DNA of 64,000 nucleotides from the NCBI RefSeq assembly GCF_004342665.1, contig NZ_SMBY01000001.1:472950-536949 (forward strand). The letters run 5' to 3'. Source of the DNA: Samsonia erythrinae. Its GTDB lineage: Bacteria > Pseudomonadota > Gammaproteobacteria > Enterobacterales > Enterobacteriaceae. The notes below the pieces were generated by a model that worked only from the letters and a program-made list of their open reading frames with translations, was not told the DNA's origin and made no database searches. Numbering within the stretch: position 1 is the first letter of the stretch; the number at the start of each line of letters is the position of its first letter. The translations under genes were made by a program, and so were the position numbers. Shown here piece by piece: positions 37,485 through 47,718 of this stretch.

Positions 37485-38582
37485 ATGCAAGAGTTCGTAG
37501 CGATATTTATCAGCGCCTTTTTAGCGCTTTTCTTAGCCAGAAAGGCGGCGATTCGCGTTGGATTAGTGGATAAACCCAATGTGCGTAAAAAGCATCAAGG
37601 CCACATTCCTCTCGTTGGCGGTGTGTCCATTTATTTTGCGCTGTGGGTTTTGTATGTGCTACAACCCGGCTGGTTACCTGACTTTTCCCTCTACATGGTT
37701 TGTGCGACTGCGCTTTTGGTTGTTGGTGTACTGGATGACCGTTTTGACCTCCCCGTTTTACCCCGTGTAGGGCTGCAGGCTGGTGTTGCGGCTTTAATGA
37801 TGTATGCGGGGTTGTACCTGGAAACGTTAGGGAATGTTCTCTTCGGGTATGAGCTTGTTCTCGGCGTCTTCGGCTACACGGTAACGTTATTTGCCGTATG
37901 GGGCGCTATCAATGCTTTTAATATGGTTGATGGCATTGATGGCTTACTGGGTGCCCTTTCCTGTGTTACTTTTGGTGCGCTTGCAATTGTATTTTATCTG
38001 GACGATCGCAACGAATTGGCGCTCTGGAGCGTGTGTCTGTTAGCGGCGACCTTGCCTTATATCCTCCTTAACTTGGGCATCGTGTGGGGGAGAAAGTTTA
38101 AGGTGTTTATGGGAGATGCGGGTAGTACGCTAATCGGCTTTACGGTTATATGGCTCCTGATACTGGCCACGCAGGGGGAAAAAGCGGTGATTCGCCCGGT
38201 CACTGCGCTTTGGTTTATCGCTATTCCGCTGATGGATATGGTTACAATTATGGTGCGCCGCGTTCGGCGAGGCGATAGTCCGTTTAAACCCGACCGTGAG
38301 CATTTGCACCATATATTAATGCGTGCAGGTTTAACACCCCATCAGGCGTTGGTGCTTATCCTTTTTGTTGCCATGATATTTTCGGCTATAGGCATTTTTA
38401 GCGAGCGTGTTGGCGTAACTGAGCCTATCATGCTGGGGAGCTTTTTGCTGGTTTTCTGCGGTTATTTCTGGATGATTAACCGCATATGGCGTGTGTTGAC
38501 ATGGTTTAGAAAGACAACCCGAGACCCGCACTCTATTGTATCGGGCGCGGAGAAGAATAGTTCTACACCATTAAAACGGTGA
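37485..38582 (+). CDS. WecA-like undecaprenyl-phosphate HexNAc-1-phosphate transferase
   Basis: A 365-residue polytopic membrane protein of the WecA/Rfe family, which starts a glycan by moving GlcNAc-1-P (or a related HexNAc-1-P) onto undecaprenyl phosphate. WecA hallmarks present are GLVDKPNVRKKHQGHIPLVGG, the Mg2+-binding VLDDRFDLPV, NAFNMVDGIDGLLG, MGDAGSTLIGFT and the HLHHILMRAGL histidine motif. The ATG at 37485 is chosen since it fits the family start. It heads the operon before wza. The genuine enterobacterial common antigen wecA is expected elsewhere, so this is probably a locus-dedicated paralogue. Confidence 0.9.
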   Translation: MQEFVAIFISAFLALFLARKAAIRVGLVDKPNVRKKHQGHIPLVGGVSIYFALWVLYVLQPGWLPDFSLYMVCATALLVVGVLDDRFDLPVLPRVGLQAGVAALMMYAGLYLETLGNVLFGYELVLGVFGYTVTLFAVWGAINAFNMVDGIDGLLGALSCVTFGALAIVFYLDDRNELALWSVCLLAATLPYILLNLGIVWGRKFKVFMGDAGSTLIGFTVIWLLILATQGEKAVIRPVTALWFIAIPLMDMVTIMVRRVRRGDSPFKPDREHLHHILMRAGLTPHQALVLILFVAMIFSAIGIFSERVGVTEPIMLGSFLLVFCGYFWMINRIWRVLTWFRKTTRDPHSIVSGAEKNSSTPLKR

Positions 38583-38698
38583 ATTAGCCGTTTTTACACC
38601 TTACATCGAAGGGTAATTTGATCATTTATTCTCTATAATAACGAGCTATTTTGTAGGGGTTTGCACAATCTTTAATCAAGAGCGGCGGCATAGACAGG

Positions 38699-39835
38699 AT
38701 GATAAAGCACAAGTTAAAACTGATATCGTTGACGGTATCAGTAGCGCTACTTAGCGGTTGTACCATAATTCCGGGATCTCATCTTTCTACCAGTGGTAAA
38801 AATGTAATAGAGCAGCAAGATGCTGATTTTAATATTGATAAGCTAGTCAACGTTTATCCGCTGACGCCTTATCTGGTCGATAAAATGCGACCAAAACCAT
38901 TGATTGCACAAACCAACCCTGCGCTGGAACGTGAACTCCAACAGTATGAGTACCGTATCGGTATTGGCGACGTCATCATGGTCACCGTGTGGGATCATCC
39001 CGAACTCACCACGCCGGCAGGAACCTATCGCACGGCTGCCGATACGGGGAACTGGGTGCATTCTGACGGTACAATCTTTTATCCTTATATCGGTAAGGTC
39101 AAGGTTGCGGGTAAAACAGTAACGCAGGTGCGCGAAGAAATTGCATCCCGATTGGCGACGTATATAGAATCCCCTCAGGTTGATGTCAACATCGCGGCGT
39201 TCCGTTCTCAAAAAGCATATGTAACGGGTGAAGTGAAAACTTCAGGCGAGCAACCTATCACCAACGTACCATTAACCATCCTTGATGCGATTAACAAGGC
39301 GGGCGGGTTAAGCGAAAACGCAGACTGGCGTAATATTGTTCTGACGCATAACGGTCAGGAGAAACGTATCTCTCTGCAGGCGCTGATGCAAAATGGTGAC
39401 CTATCCCAAAATACTTTGTTATACCCTGGCGACATCCTCTACATCCCACGTAATGACGATCTAAAAGTGTTCGTTATGGGGGAAGTGAAGAAACAAAGTA
39501 CGCTAAAAATGGATCGCAGCGGTATGACGCTGACAGAAGCGCTGGGTAATGCCGAAGGCATGGATCAATCTCTCGCAGATGCGACTGGTGTCTTTGTCAT
39601 TCGTCCTCTTCGCGGCACGCAAGGGCCGAAACTGGCTGATATTTATCAACTCAACGCAGCTGATGCTACCTCACTTGTCATGGGCGCTGAATTCCAGTTG
39701 CAGCCCTATGATGTGGTTTATGTTACTACTGCACCGGTCGCTCGCTGGAATCGCCTGATTTCACAACTCGCACCGACGATCTCAGCCTTTAACGATTTGA
39801 GTGAGGGTAGCCTGCGAATCCGTACTTGGCCATAG
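38699..39835 (+). CDS. wza: Outer-membrane polysaccharide export lipoprotein Wza
   Basis: Wza forms the octameric outer-membrane channel for Wzy-dependent capsule or exopolysaccharide. The 378-residue precursor has a lipobox LLSGC with the lipidated Cys at residue 21, a poly-export/SLBB domain ([30 protein letters not shown]), SLBB repeats ([27 protein letters not shown]) and a C-terminal amphipathic helix ([18 protein letters not shown]) that lines the outer-membrane pore. wzb and wzc follow closely. Confidence 0.96.
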   Translation: MIKHKLKLISLTVSVALLSGCTIIPGSHLSTSGKNVIEQQDADFNIDKLVNVYPLTPYLVDKMRPKPLIAQTNPALERELQQYEYRIGIGDVIMVTVWDHPELTTPAGTYRTAADTGNWVHSDGTIFYPYIGKVKVAGKTVTQVREEIASRLATYIESPQVDVNIAAFRSQKAYVTGEVKTSGEQPITNVPLTILDAINKAGGLSENADWRNIVLTHNGQEKRISLQALMQNGDLSQNTLLYPGDILYIPRNDDLKVFVMGEVKKQSTLKMDRSGMTLTEALGNAEGMDQSLADATGVFVIRPLRGTQGPKLADIYQLNAADATSLVMGAEFQLQPYDVVYVTTAPVARWNRLISQLAPTISAFNDLSEGSLRIRTWP

Positions 39836-39843
39836 AGATAACT

Positions 39844-40278
39844 ATGTTTGATTCAATCTTAGTAGTTTGTGTGGGCAATATTTGTCGGTCACCAACGGGT
39901 GAGCGTTTGCTGAAGAAGGCATTACCGACGAAGAAGATTGCTTCAGCTGGGTTAGGGGCATTAGTAGGCAAGCCTGCGGACTCTATGGCTACTGATGTGG
40001 CGACTCAACATGATCTTTCCCTTGAGGGGCATGAGGCGCAGCAGTTAACCTCAGCGCTTTGTCGCCAGTACGATCTGATATTGGTGATGGAAAAAGGGCA
40101 TATTGATGGCGTATGCCGTATTGCACCTGAGGTACGCGGGAAGACCATGTTATTCGGCCATTGGCTGAATCAGCAGGAAATTGCCGATCCGTATCGTAAA
40201 AGCCGCGAAGCTTTCGAATTTGTTTACTCGCAACTTGAGCTGTCTGCGCAAAAATGGGCGCAGGCACTAAGCCGTTAA
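39844..40278 (+). CDS. wzb: Low-molecular-weight protein-tyrosine phosphatase Wzb
   Basis: A 144-residue cytoplasmic phosphatase that removes phosphate from the tyrosine cluster of Wzc, cycling the export machinery. The catalytic loop C-x5-R-S is CVGNICRS with Cys9 and Arg15, and the general acid region is IADPYRKS. It starts 8 bp after wza; the ATG at 39844 yields the canonical LMW-PTP N-terminus. Confidence 0.96.
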   Translation: MFDSILVVCVGNICRSPTGERLLKKALPTKKIASAGLGALVGKPADSMATDVATQHDLSLEGHEAQQLTSALCRQYDLILVMEKGHIDGVCRIAPEVRGKTMLFGHWLNQQEIADPYRKSREAFEFVYSQLELSAQKWAQALSR

Positions 40279-40294
40279 TAAGTCAGGGAACTCC

Positions 40295-42463
40295 ATGGCA
40301 GAGAAAATTTCAGTTAAGACCCCCGAAACGAACACGGATGAAATTGATTTAGGGCGTCTGTTGGGGACATTGCTAGATCATCGCTGGTTAATTATTGGCG
40401 TTACTGCATTATTCACGATTATCGGTATTCTTTATGCTACTTTCGCAACGCCGATCTATAAGGCTGACGCGTTAATTCAAGTTGAGCAAAGTTCAGGAAA
40501 TTCTTTACTGAAAGATATTTCCAGTGTTTTGCCTGATGCCAAGCCAGAGTCAGCAGCAGAAATTGAGCTGATTAAGTCTCGTATGGTGCTTGGTAAAACC
40601 GTTAATGATTTGGCGCTGGATATTTCTGTTCAGCAGAAATATTTTCCGGTTTTCGGTAAAGGGTTTGCTCGTTTATCTGAAGAAGAACCGGGAAAGATCG
40701 CGGTATCAAGACTTGAAGTTCCTCCATCCTGGCAGGATGAGACCATTGAATTACGCATTATTGATAGTCAGAACTATTCGATAGAGGCGGCTGATGCTGT
40801 CAAGTTTGATGGAAAAGTCGGACAAATTGAGAAGCACAATGGCTTATCTATATTGGTTAGTGACATCAAAGCAGAAGAGGGCACCGTTTTTCGTCTGACA
40901 AAGCTTAATACAATTACAGCTATCAATAATATATTGGAGGATCTGACGGTTGCAGACAAAGGTAAAGATACCGGCGTGCTGTCGCTTAGCTATGAAGGCG
41001 AGGATCCAGAGTTAACTAATAAGATCTTGAATAGCATCGGTCAGAATTATTTACAGCAAAATGTTGAGCGTAAATCGGAAGAAGCAGGTAAAAGCCTGGA
41101 ATTCTTAAAAGAACAGCTTCCGAATGTGCGTTTAACGCTGGATGACGCTGATAACAAATTAAACAGCTATCGCCAGAAAAATGAATCTGTTGATTTGTCA
41201 CTAGAAGCCAAAGCGGTTCTGGATACGATGGTTTCGGTTGAATCTCAATTAAATGAATTAACATTTAAAGAAGCTGAGATTTCAAAACTTTATACCAAAG
41301 AACATCCCGCTTATCGTGCTCTGATGGAGAAACGAAAAACGCTGGAAGAAGAGCGCGATAAAATTAACAAGCGTGTAAGCGTTATGCCCAAGACCCAACA
41401 GGAAATTTTGCGCTTAACGCGCGATGTGAATGTAGGGCAGGAAGTTTACATGCAATTGCTGAACAAACAGCAAGAGCTCAGTATTAATAAAGCCAGTACG
41501 GTAGGGAATGTTCGCATTATTGATGCCGCGGCGCTGCAGCTAAAACCCGTTAAACCGAAAAAAATGCTTGTCGTTCTATTGGCAATGATTGTCGGCGGAA
41601 TGATTTCTGTTGCATTTGTGGTGATTAAAGCAATATTGCATAAAGGCATTGAAAGCCCAGAGCAATTGGAAGAGTTAGGCATTAACGTGTACGCCAGCGT
41701 ACCGCTATCAGAATGGCAACAGAAGAAAGATCGTGCTCTGATTGGGAAGAAAACGAATACGCGCTCGACAGAACTATTGGCTGTGGGGAACCCTGCCGAT
41801 CTGGCGATCGAAGCAATCAGAAGCTTACGCACCAGCCTGCATTTCGCCATGATGGAAGCGAAAAACAATGTACTGATGATTTCCGGCGCCAGTCCAGCAA
41901 TTGGTAAAACTTTTGTGAGTGCTAACCTGGGAGCCGTGGTCGCGCAGTCAGGGCAGCGAGTACTGATTGTTGACTGTGATATGCGTAAAGGTTATGCACA
42001 TGAACTGATGGGATGTCAGGGAACGGATGGGCTTTCCGATATTTTGTCGGGGCAAATCGCTATTGAAAAAAGCATCCGTAAAACTGCGGTTGGGAATATG
42101 GAATTTATTCCCCGTGGACAAATTCCACCTAATCCGTCTGAATTGTTAATGCACAGTCGTTTTGCTGAATTTATCAAATGGGCGGGCGATCATTACGATC
42201 TGGTGTTGTTGGATACTCCGCCAATTTTGGCCGTGACTGATGCGGCGATTATTAGTCGTCATGCGGGGACTTCGTTATTGGTTGCTCGTTTTGAAGTCAA
42301 TACGCTCAAAGAAGTTGAAGTCAGTATCCGTCGTTTTGAGCAGAATGGTACGGAAATTAAAGGCGTGATTCTGAATGCGATTGTGAAACGAGCGGCGAGT
42401 TATTACGGGTATGGAAATTATAATTATTATGCCTATGAATATAAGTCGGAAAAAAATGGTTAA
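40295..42463 (+). CDS. wzc: Tyrosine autokinase Wzc, polysaccharide co-polymerase
   Basis: Wzc spans the inner membrane and controls chain length and export with Wza and Wzy. The 722-residue protein has an N-terminal Wzz domain between two membrane helices (about residues 33-54 and 425-448), long periplasmic coiled coils, and a cytoplasmic BY-kinase domain: Walker A SGASPAIGKTF near residue 530, Walker A' VLIVDCDMRKG near 556, and Walker B-type LVLLDTPP. The C-terminal tail (about 702-718) has eight tyrosines for autophosphorylation. It is the last gene of the conserved export module; a stem-loop follows. Confidence 0.97.
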   Translation: MAEKISVKTPETNTDEIDLGRLLGTLLDHRWLIIGVTALFTIIGILYATFATPIYKADALIQVEQSSGNSLLKDISSVLPDAKPESAAEIELIKSRMVLGKTVNDLALDISVQQKYFPVFGKGFARLSEEEPGKIAVSRLEVPPSWQDETIELRIIDSQNYSIEAADAVKFDGKVGQIEKHNGLSILVSDIKAEEGTVFRLTKLNTITAINNILEDLTVADKGKDTGVLSLSYEGEDPELTNKILNSIGQNYLQQNVERKSEEAGKSLEFLKEQLPNVRLTLDDADNKLNSYRQKNESVDLSLEAKAVLDTMVSVESQLNELTFKEAEISKLYTKEHPAYRALMEKRKTLEEERDKINKRVSVMPKTQQEILRLTRDVNVGQEVYMQLLNKQQELSINKASTVGNVRIIDAAALQLKPVKPKKMLVVLLAMIVGGMISVAFVVIKAILHKGIESPEQLEELGINVYASVPLSEWQQKKDRALIGKKTNTRSTELLAVGNPADLAIEAIRSLRTSLHFAMMEAKNNVLMISGASPAIGKTFVSANLGAVVAQSGQRVLIVDCDMRKGYAHELMGCQGTDGLSDILSGQIAIEKSIRKTAVGNMEFIPRGQIPPNPSELLMHSRFAEFIKWAGDHYDLVLLDTPPILAVTDAAIISRHAGTSLLVARFEVNTLKEVEVSIRRFEQNGTEIKGVILNAIVKRAASYYGYGNYNYYAYEYKSEKNG

Positions 42464-42496
42464 GATTTTTATTTTAATGTGAAATCTATTTTAGTG

Positions 42497-42525
42497 AAAC
42501 CGGATTAAAAGTCCGGTTTGTTTTG
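42497..42525 (+). terminator. Intra-operon stem-loop between wzc and the serotype-specific genes
   Basis: Perfect 8-bp stem AAACCGGA / TCCGGTTT with a 7-base loop followed by GTTTTG. It sits in the 113-bp gap after wzc, exactly where group 1 capsule loci such as E. coli K30 carry a partial terminator that limits expression of the downstream block unless RfaH acts. Confidence 0.7.
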
Positions 42526-42576
42526 AATATTTCTCGATGATATTTATCAAAAATTTATTTTTAATTGGAGTTAGCC

Positions 42577-43446
42577 GTGAAAGGTATAATCCTCGCTGGT
42601 GGTTCAGGGACGCGACTTTATCCCATTACATTAGGTGTTTCCAAGCAATTACTGCCCATTTATGACAAACCAATGATCTATTATCCACTGTCTGTCCTTA
42701 TGCTGGCTGGAATTCGGGATATTTTAATTATTACTACACCAGAAGATCTGGGCGCTTTTCAACGATTATTGGGTGACGGTGAAACTTTTGGTATTAACCT
42801 TTCTTACGCTATCCAACCAAAACCAGACGGATTAGCACAAGCTTTTATTATTGGGGAGGAATTTTTAGCTGGCGATGGTTGTAGTTTGATGTTAGGGGAT
42901 AATATATTTTTTGGTCAAGGTTTTAGCCCGGTATTAAAACGGGTTGCGAATAATAATACAGGTGCAACTGTATTTGGTTATCAAGTAATGGATCCAGAAA
43001 GATTTGGCGTTGTTGAATTTGACGAAAATAAAAAAGTTATATCCATAGAAGAGAAACCTAAAAAAGCCAAATCAAATTGGGCTGTCACAGGGTTGTATTT
43101 CTATGATAATCAAGTTGTTGATTTTGCCAAAAAGATAACCCCGTCGGAAAGGGGAGAGCTAGAAATCACAACGCTTAATGAAATGTATCTTGAGCGCGAT
43201 CAATTATCGATTGAATTTTTGGGGCGTGGTTTTGCCTGGCTAGATACAGGCACGCATGATAGCTTAATTGAAGCCTCTACTTTTGTTGAAACTGTAGAGA
43301 AGAGGCAAGGGATGAAAATTGCCTGTTTGGAAGAAATTGCCTGGCGTAATGGTTGGTTGGCAGATAAACAATTAATAGATGCAGCTAACAGGTTGATTAA
43401 GAATCAATATGGCCAGTACTTAGAGAGATTAGTTAAAGAATCATGA
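42577..43446 (+). CDS. rmlA: Glucose-1-phosphate thymidylyltransferase RmlA (locus copy 1)
   Basis: Couples dTTP and glucose 1-phosphate to dTDP-glucose, the first step toward dTDP-deoxysugars. The 289-residue enzyme begins [16 protein letters not shown], the nucleotide-binding signature, and has [27 protein letters not shown] and the active-site [20 protein letters not shown]. The start is a GTG at 42577, with GGAG six bases upstream; a TTG four codons before would overlap that Shine-Dalgarno. It is AT-rich compared with the second rmlA at 56256 and heads the 3-amino-deoxysugar genes. Confidence 0.95.
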   Translation: MKGIILAGGSGTRLYPITLGVSKQLLPIYDKPMIYYPLSVLMLAGIRDILIITTPEDLGAFQRLLGDGETFGINLSYAIQPKPDGLAQAFIIGEEFLAGDGCSLMLGDNIFFGQGFSPVLKRVANNNTGATVFGYQVMDPERFGVVEFDENKKVISIEEKPKKAKSNWAVTGLYFYDNQVVDFAKKITPSERGELEITTLNEMYLERDQLSIEFLGRGFAWLDTGTHDSLIEASTFVETVEKRQGMKIACLEEIAWRNGWLADKQLIDAANRLIKNQYGQYLERLVKES

Positions 43447-43456
43447 GGCGGACTTA

Positions 43457-43876
43457 ATGAAAGTAAAACTTATACAATTGCAAACTCATGGTGATGAGCG
43501 TGGGGCATTAGTTGCACTAGAACAGGGTAAAAATATCCCATTTGAAATTAAGCGTGTGTATTATTTGTTTAAAACTAAGGATGGTGTGCGAAGAGGGTTC
43601 CATGCCCATAAGACCTTAAAACAGGTTGCTATCTCTGTCCGTGGTTCATGCCGATTTTTATTAGATGATGGTCAAGAAAAAATTGAGGTAGTACTCGATA
43701 ACCCTGCTCAAGGCATTGTTATCGAACCTCATTTTTGGCATGAGATGTATGACTTTTCTGAAGACTGTGTTCTGATGGTACTCGCTGATCAATCTTATGA
43801 TGAAACAGACTACATTCGTGACTATGATGTTTTTCTGGATAGGGTAAAATCTAATGCTCATTCATCCATTAAGTGA
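43457..43876 (+). CDS. fdtA: dTDP-4-oxo-6-deoxyglucose 3,4-ketoisomerase (FdtA/QdtA type)
   Basis: A 139-residue single-domain cupin (WxcM-like) that moves the keto group from C4 to C3 of dTDP-4-keto-6-deoxyglucose. The signature region is [21 protein letters not shown], with two catalytic histidines, then [10 protein letters not shown] and [11 protein letters not shown]. FdtA makes the fuco (galacto) product leading to Fuc3NAc; QdtA makes the gluco product leading to Qui3NAc. Sequence by eye is closer in wording to FdtA, but the two cannot be separated reliably without alignment. It overlaps the next gene by 23 bp. Confidence 0.85.
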   Translation: MKVKLIQLQTHGDERGALVALEQGKNIPFEIKRVYYLFKTKDGVRRGFHAHKTLKQVAISVRGSCRFLLDDGQEKIEVVLDNPAQGIVIEPHFWHEMYDFSEDCVLMVLADQSYDETDYIRDYDVFLDRVKSNAHSSIK

Positions 43877-44321
43877 TGTTCAATCTAATAATATTGGAAA
43901 TGGAACTCGAATATGGCAGTTTTCTGTAATATTGCGAGGTGCAGTAATCGGCCAGAATTGTAATATATGTGCCCATACATTAATAGAGAATGATGTCACT
44001 ATTGGAGATAATGTTACGGTAAAGTCTGGTGTCTACATATGGGATGGTATTTCCATTGAAGATAATGTTTTTATTGGACCTTGCGTTGCATTTACCAATG
44101 ATAAAAATCCCCGATCAAAAATTTACCCCGAAAGTTTTTTAAGAACAATCATTAAGGAAAATGCTTCTATTGGAGCTAATGCAACGATACTTCCTGGTGT
44201 CACAATTGGTGAAAATAGTATGGTTGGTGCAGGGGCTGTTGTAACCAAAGATGTTCCCGAAAATTCTGTTGTTGTCGGTAACCCTGCTCGAGTTATTAGA
44301 TATATTGGAAATAAAAAATGA
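43854..44321 (+). CDS. Left-handed beta-helix N-acetyltransferase (FdtC/QdtC type)
   Basis: A 155-residue hexapeptide-repeat acyltransferase with recurring I-G-x patterns ([63 protein letters not shown]). Family members acetylate the amino group of dTDP-3-amino-3,6-dideoxyhexoses with acetyl-CoA. It lies between the 3,4-ketoisomerase and the aminotransferase with overlaps on both sides, which fixes its role in the same pathway. Confidence 0.85.
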   Translation: MLIHPLSDVQSNNIGNGTRIWQFSVILRGAVIGQNCNICAHTLIENDVTIGDNVTVKSGVYIWDGISIEDNVFIGPCVAFTNDKNPRSKIYPESFLRTIIKENASIGANATILPGVTIGENSMVGAGAVVTKDVPENSVVVGNPARVIRYIGNKK

Positions 44322-45430
44322 TTAATTTTCTCGATCTTAAAGAAGTTAATGCGAATTATAAAAATGAATTGAATGCTGCCTTTTCAAGAGTATTGGATTC
44401 TGGTTGGTATATCTGTGGGCATGAGCTGTCTGCTTTTGAGAGTGAGTTCGCTCGTTATTGTGAGACAAAATATTCAATAGGAGTTGCTAATGGATTAGAT
44501 GCTCTTGTTTTAACGTTAAGAGCATGGAAAGAGTTGGGGAAATTAAATGATGGTGATGAAGTTATTGTGCAGGCAAACACTTATATTGCATCTGTTTTAG
44601 CCATTACTGAAAATTCGTTAACACCAGTATTAGTTGAACCTAATCCTCTCACTTATAATTTATCTCCTGAGTCTATAAAAGCAGCAATTACACCTAGGAC
44701 TAAAGTTATTTTACCTGTACATCTCTATGGTCAAATAAGTCCTATGGATGAAATAATGGAGATTGCAGCAAAACATAAACTTCTTGTTCTTGAAGATTGC
44801 GCTCAGGCCCATGGTGCGGTGTTAAATAATAAAAAAGCAGGAGCGTGGGGTGATGCTGCAGGGTTTAGTTTTTATCCGGGGAAGAACCTTGGTGCATTAG
44901 GCGATGCCGGTGTTATTACAACCAATGATGATGAACTAAATGATGCATTAAAAGCGATAAGAAATTATGGTTCACATAAAAAATATGAAAATCTTTATCA
45001 AGGCGTAAATAGCAGGCTAGATGAACTTCAGGCGGCTTTTCTAGCGGTGAAATTAAAATATTTGGATGAAACGAATAATAGAAGAAAAAAAATAGCAGAA
45101 GCCTATTGTACTGGTATTAAAAATAATTTGATTTCATTACCTTCACTTCCTGCATCTGTAGATGAGCATGTATGGCACCTTTTTGTCGTTCAGTGTAAGA
45201 ACAGAAACGTCCTGCAAAAATATCTCACAGATAGAGGAATCCAAACGTTAATCCATTATCCTAAGCCACCGCATCTTCAAAATGCTTATAAAGAATGGGG
45301 TTTTAGCGAAGGTGCTTTTTCTATCACTGAATCCATACATAAAAAAGTGTTAAGTTTACCAATGGGACCTACGTTATCAGACACAGAAGTAGAAAAAATA
45401 ATTTCAGTGCTAAATGAGTATCAGGGATGA
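44318..45430 (+). CDS. fdtB: dTDP-3-keto-sugar PLP aminotransferase (FdtB/QdtB type)
   Basis: A 370-residue DegT/DnrJ/EryC1 aminotransferase that installs the 3-amino group using glutamate. Features are [16 protein letters not shown] (PLP phosphate binding), [11 protein letters not shown] with the PLP-ring aspartate, and [15 protein letters not shown] with Schiff-base Lys189. It overlaps both neighbours by four bases (ATGA junctions). With the isomerase and acetyltransferase it completes a dTDP-3-acetamido-3,6-dideoxyhexose pathway (Fuc3NAc or Qui3NAc). Confidence 0.87.
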   Translation: MINFLDLKEVNANYKNELNAAFSRVLDSGWYICGHELSAFESEFARYCETKYSIGVANGLDALVLTLRAWKELGKLNDGDEVIVQANTYIASVLAITENSLTPVLVEPNPLTYNLSPESIKAAITPRTKVILPVHLYGQISPMDEIMEIAAKHKLLVLEDCAQAHGAVLNNKKAGAWGDAAGFSFYPGKNLGALGDAGVITTNDDELNDALKAIRNYGSHKKYENLYQGVNSRLDELQAAFLAVKLKYLDETNNRRKKIAEAYCTGIKNNLISLPSLPASVDEHVWHLFVVQCKNRNVLQKYLTDRGIQTLIHYPKPPHLQNAYKEWGFSEGAFSITESIHKKVLSLPMGPTLSDTEVEKIISVLNEYQG

Positions 45431-46677
45431 AAAAGCTACTCTCAGTAACCTTCTTTAGTGGACTACTGACATTAGCAAAAATGGGAAGTGGGTTTGTTAT
45501 TGCTAAGATAGTTGCTATTTATACGGGCCCATCAGGAATGGCTATGTTAGGTCAAATTCAAAGCATAGTGACGAGTCTTAATGGTATTGTAAATGCCCCT
45601 GTTAGTAGTTGTATTGTACGTTATACTGCTGAATTTGAAAAAGAAGGTCTGGAAGCATGTACTCCTTGGTGGAAAGCTAGCTTATGGTGGCTAGCTATTA
45701 TACTTTGCGTTTTAATGCCTGCTGGATTTTTATTAGCGCCAATCTTGTCCGAACTTTTGCTTGCCGATGCTGGCTATGCGTGGGTCATATGGGCGGCAAC
45801 TGCAGTATTACCTATAGCGGCGCTTGGTACGTTGGTTAATTCAGTAATTAATGGACATCAACAATATCGCCGTTATATTGCACTAGGTGCGATATCAACT
45901 GCAATTTCATGTGTATTAATGATTACATTAATTATCAGTTTTGGTATAAAGGGGGCATTGCTAGCTGCGGCCATACAATCAGGGTTGATTGGACTAGTTT
46001 TGATCTTTAGCGTGTTGCATCTGCCTTGGGCTAAATTTCATTATTGGTGGGGTAAAACCGACAAAGACCATAAAAAGAAAATCGGTGGTTACATATTAAT
46101 GGCAATCACTAGCGCCTTAACTGTGCCTATTGCATTGATTGGAGTAAGGACCATTCTGATTAGCAATGTAGGTTGGCAGGCGGCTGGACAGTGGCAGGCA
46201 GTTTGGAAGATTTCTGAGGTTTATCTTGGCGTTATCACTATTGCTTTAAGTACCTATTACCTGCCAAAATTATCAACCTTAAAAGGACTAGATGTTATTA
46301 GGAAAGAAATTAATCAGACCGCTCTGATCGTTCTGCCAATTGTTGCGTTGATGGCGCTATGTGTTTTTTTATTTAGGGATATAGCCATTAAAATTCTCTT
46401 TACTCAAGAATTTAGAGAAGCCAGAGATCTCTTCGCGATTCAACTTATTGGTGATGTAATTAAAATTGCGAGCTGGTTATATGCCTATCCTATGTTATCT
46501 CGTGGAGCGGCTAAATGGTTCGTTTCTACAGAAATCTTTTTTTCTCTAAGTTTAGTTGTTTTGAGCTGGTTTTTTATTCCATTATATTCTGCACAAGGGG
46601 CTAACATAGCTTATGCAGTGAATTATATTTTTTATTTTATTTTCGTTGTGAGTTTCATCGGGCGATATGCGCGTTAA
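45427..46677 (+). CDS. wzx: Lipid-linked repeat-unit flippase, WzxE-like
   Basis: A 416-residue polytopic protein with about twelve hydrophobic segments of the MOP/PST flippase family. It resembles WzxE, the translocase for the Fuc4NAc-containing enterobacterial common antigen unit: [23 protein letters not shown] at the start, [15 protein letters not shown] in the middle and [32 protein letters not shown] near the end. Similarity to WzxE fits a repeat that carries an acetamido-dideoxyhexose. It overlaps the aminotransferase gene by four bases. Confidence 0.87.
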   Translation: MKKLLSVTFFSGLLTLAKMGSGFVIAKIVAIYTGPSGMAMLGQIQSIVTSLNGIVNAPVSSCIVRYTAEFEKEGLEACTPWWKASLWWLAIILCVLMPAGFLLAPILSELLLADAGYAWVIWAATAVLPIAALGTLVNSVINGHQQYRRYIALGAISTAISCVLMITLIISFGIKGALLAAAIQSGLIGLVLIFSVLHLPWAKFHYWWGKTDKDHKKKIGGYILMAITSALTVPIALIGVRTILISNVGWQAAGQWQAVWKISEVYLGVITIALSTYYLPKLSTLKGLDVIRKEINQTALIVLPIVALMALCVFLFRDIAIKILFTQEFREARDLFAIQLIGDVIKIASWLYAYPMLSRGAAKWFVSTEIFFSLSLVVLSWFFIPLYSAQGANIAYAVNYIFYFIFVVSFIGRYAR

Positions 46678-46725
46678 TTTTTAATTTTTTATCCATTGTT
46701 TTTATTATATTGATGGCCAGAGTAA

Positions 46726-47676
46726 ATGAATAATCAGGAATTAATTTCAGTATGTGTTATTACGTATAATTCTGAATGTACCGTAAAGGAGACATTAGAT
46801 AGTATATATAATCAAACATATGGTACAAAAAACATTGAGTTAATAATAAGTGACGATGCATCGAAAGATAATACTGTATTAGTTATAAATGAATGGTTGA
46901 AAGAGAAGACGGCATTTTTTTCTACTGTTCACTTTTATAATAATCCGGAAAACTTAGGGGTTCCCGGAAACTGTAATACAGCATGGAAAGCAGCTACCGC
47001 TGAATGGATAAAAACAATAGCTGGAGATGATATATTATTACCAAATTGTTTGGCTGAAAATTATGGTTTTTCTAAAACAGCAAAACCTGATGTAGGTGTT
47101 ATATTCTCATACATGCAACCATTTTCTCTTTCAGAACAGGGAATGAAAGTTTTCAAAAAAACTCTGCCAACAAAGATTCAATCGGATATTTTAAAAGAAT
47201 CCGCTCATAAACAAAATACGTATTTGCGTGTTTGTGATCTGGCGGTTGCTCCGACAAGTTTTATCCGAAAAAAGGCTTTAGAAGAAATTGGATATGCGGA
47301 TAAAAGATTTCGGTTAATCGAAGATCTTCCATTATGGTATAAATTTACAAAAAATGGATGGCGGCTTTCTTTTTTGGACCAGAAGACGGTTTTATACAGA
47401 GTAAGTAATTCAATTATGTATTCTGATAAGCGACTGGTTAATGTCAATTTGATTCATGATTTGCTAAAAATCGATTATGAGCTATGTAAAGATGATGTAG
47501 TATATGGTGGGAGAATTTTACATGTTAGGAAACTGTTGTGGTTAAGATCAAGCCTATTGATTGCATTTTTATTTAATAATAAAGCGAATACAGTGTCTAA
47601 CTTTTTTATTATGCTATCTAAATTTTTAAAACCATACGGACCTAGCCACTTTTTTTTGAAGCTTAGAGGAAAGTGA
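46726..47676 (+). CDS. Family 2 glycosyltransferase (GT-A)
   Basis: A 316-residue cytoplasmic-face transferase. The N-terminal GT-A domain has SVCVITYNSECTVKETLDSI, ELIISDDASKDNTV and a DxD-type AGDDILLP near residue 103. The second half includes a PTSFIRKKALEEIGYAD stretch and EDLPLWYKFTKNGW, common in GT2 enzymes acting on lipid-linked repeats. The donor sugar cannot be read from sequence. It follows wzx after 48 bp. Confidence 0.85.
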   Translation: MNNQELISVCVITYNSECTVKETLDSIYNQTYGTKNIELIISDDASKDNTVLVINEWLKEKTAFFSTVHFYNNPENLGVPGNCNTAWKAATAEWIKTIAGDDILLPNCLAENYGFSKTAKPDVGVIFSYMQPFSLSEQGMKVFKKTLPTKIQSDILKESAHKQNTYLRVCDLAVAPTSFIRKKALEEIGYADKRFRLIEDLPLWYKFTKNGWRLSFLDQKTVLYRVSNSIMYSDKRLVNVNLIHDLLKIDYELCKDDVVYGGRILHVRKLLWLRSSLLIAFLFNNKANTVSNFFIMLSKFLKPYGPSHFFLKLRGK

Positions 47677-47718
47677 GTTATTATTTATAATAATTCGATT
47701 TTGATGGTGAGGATAAAT

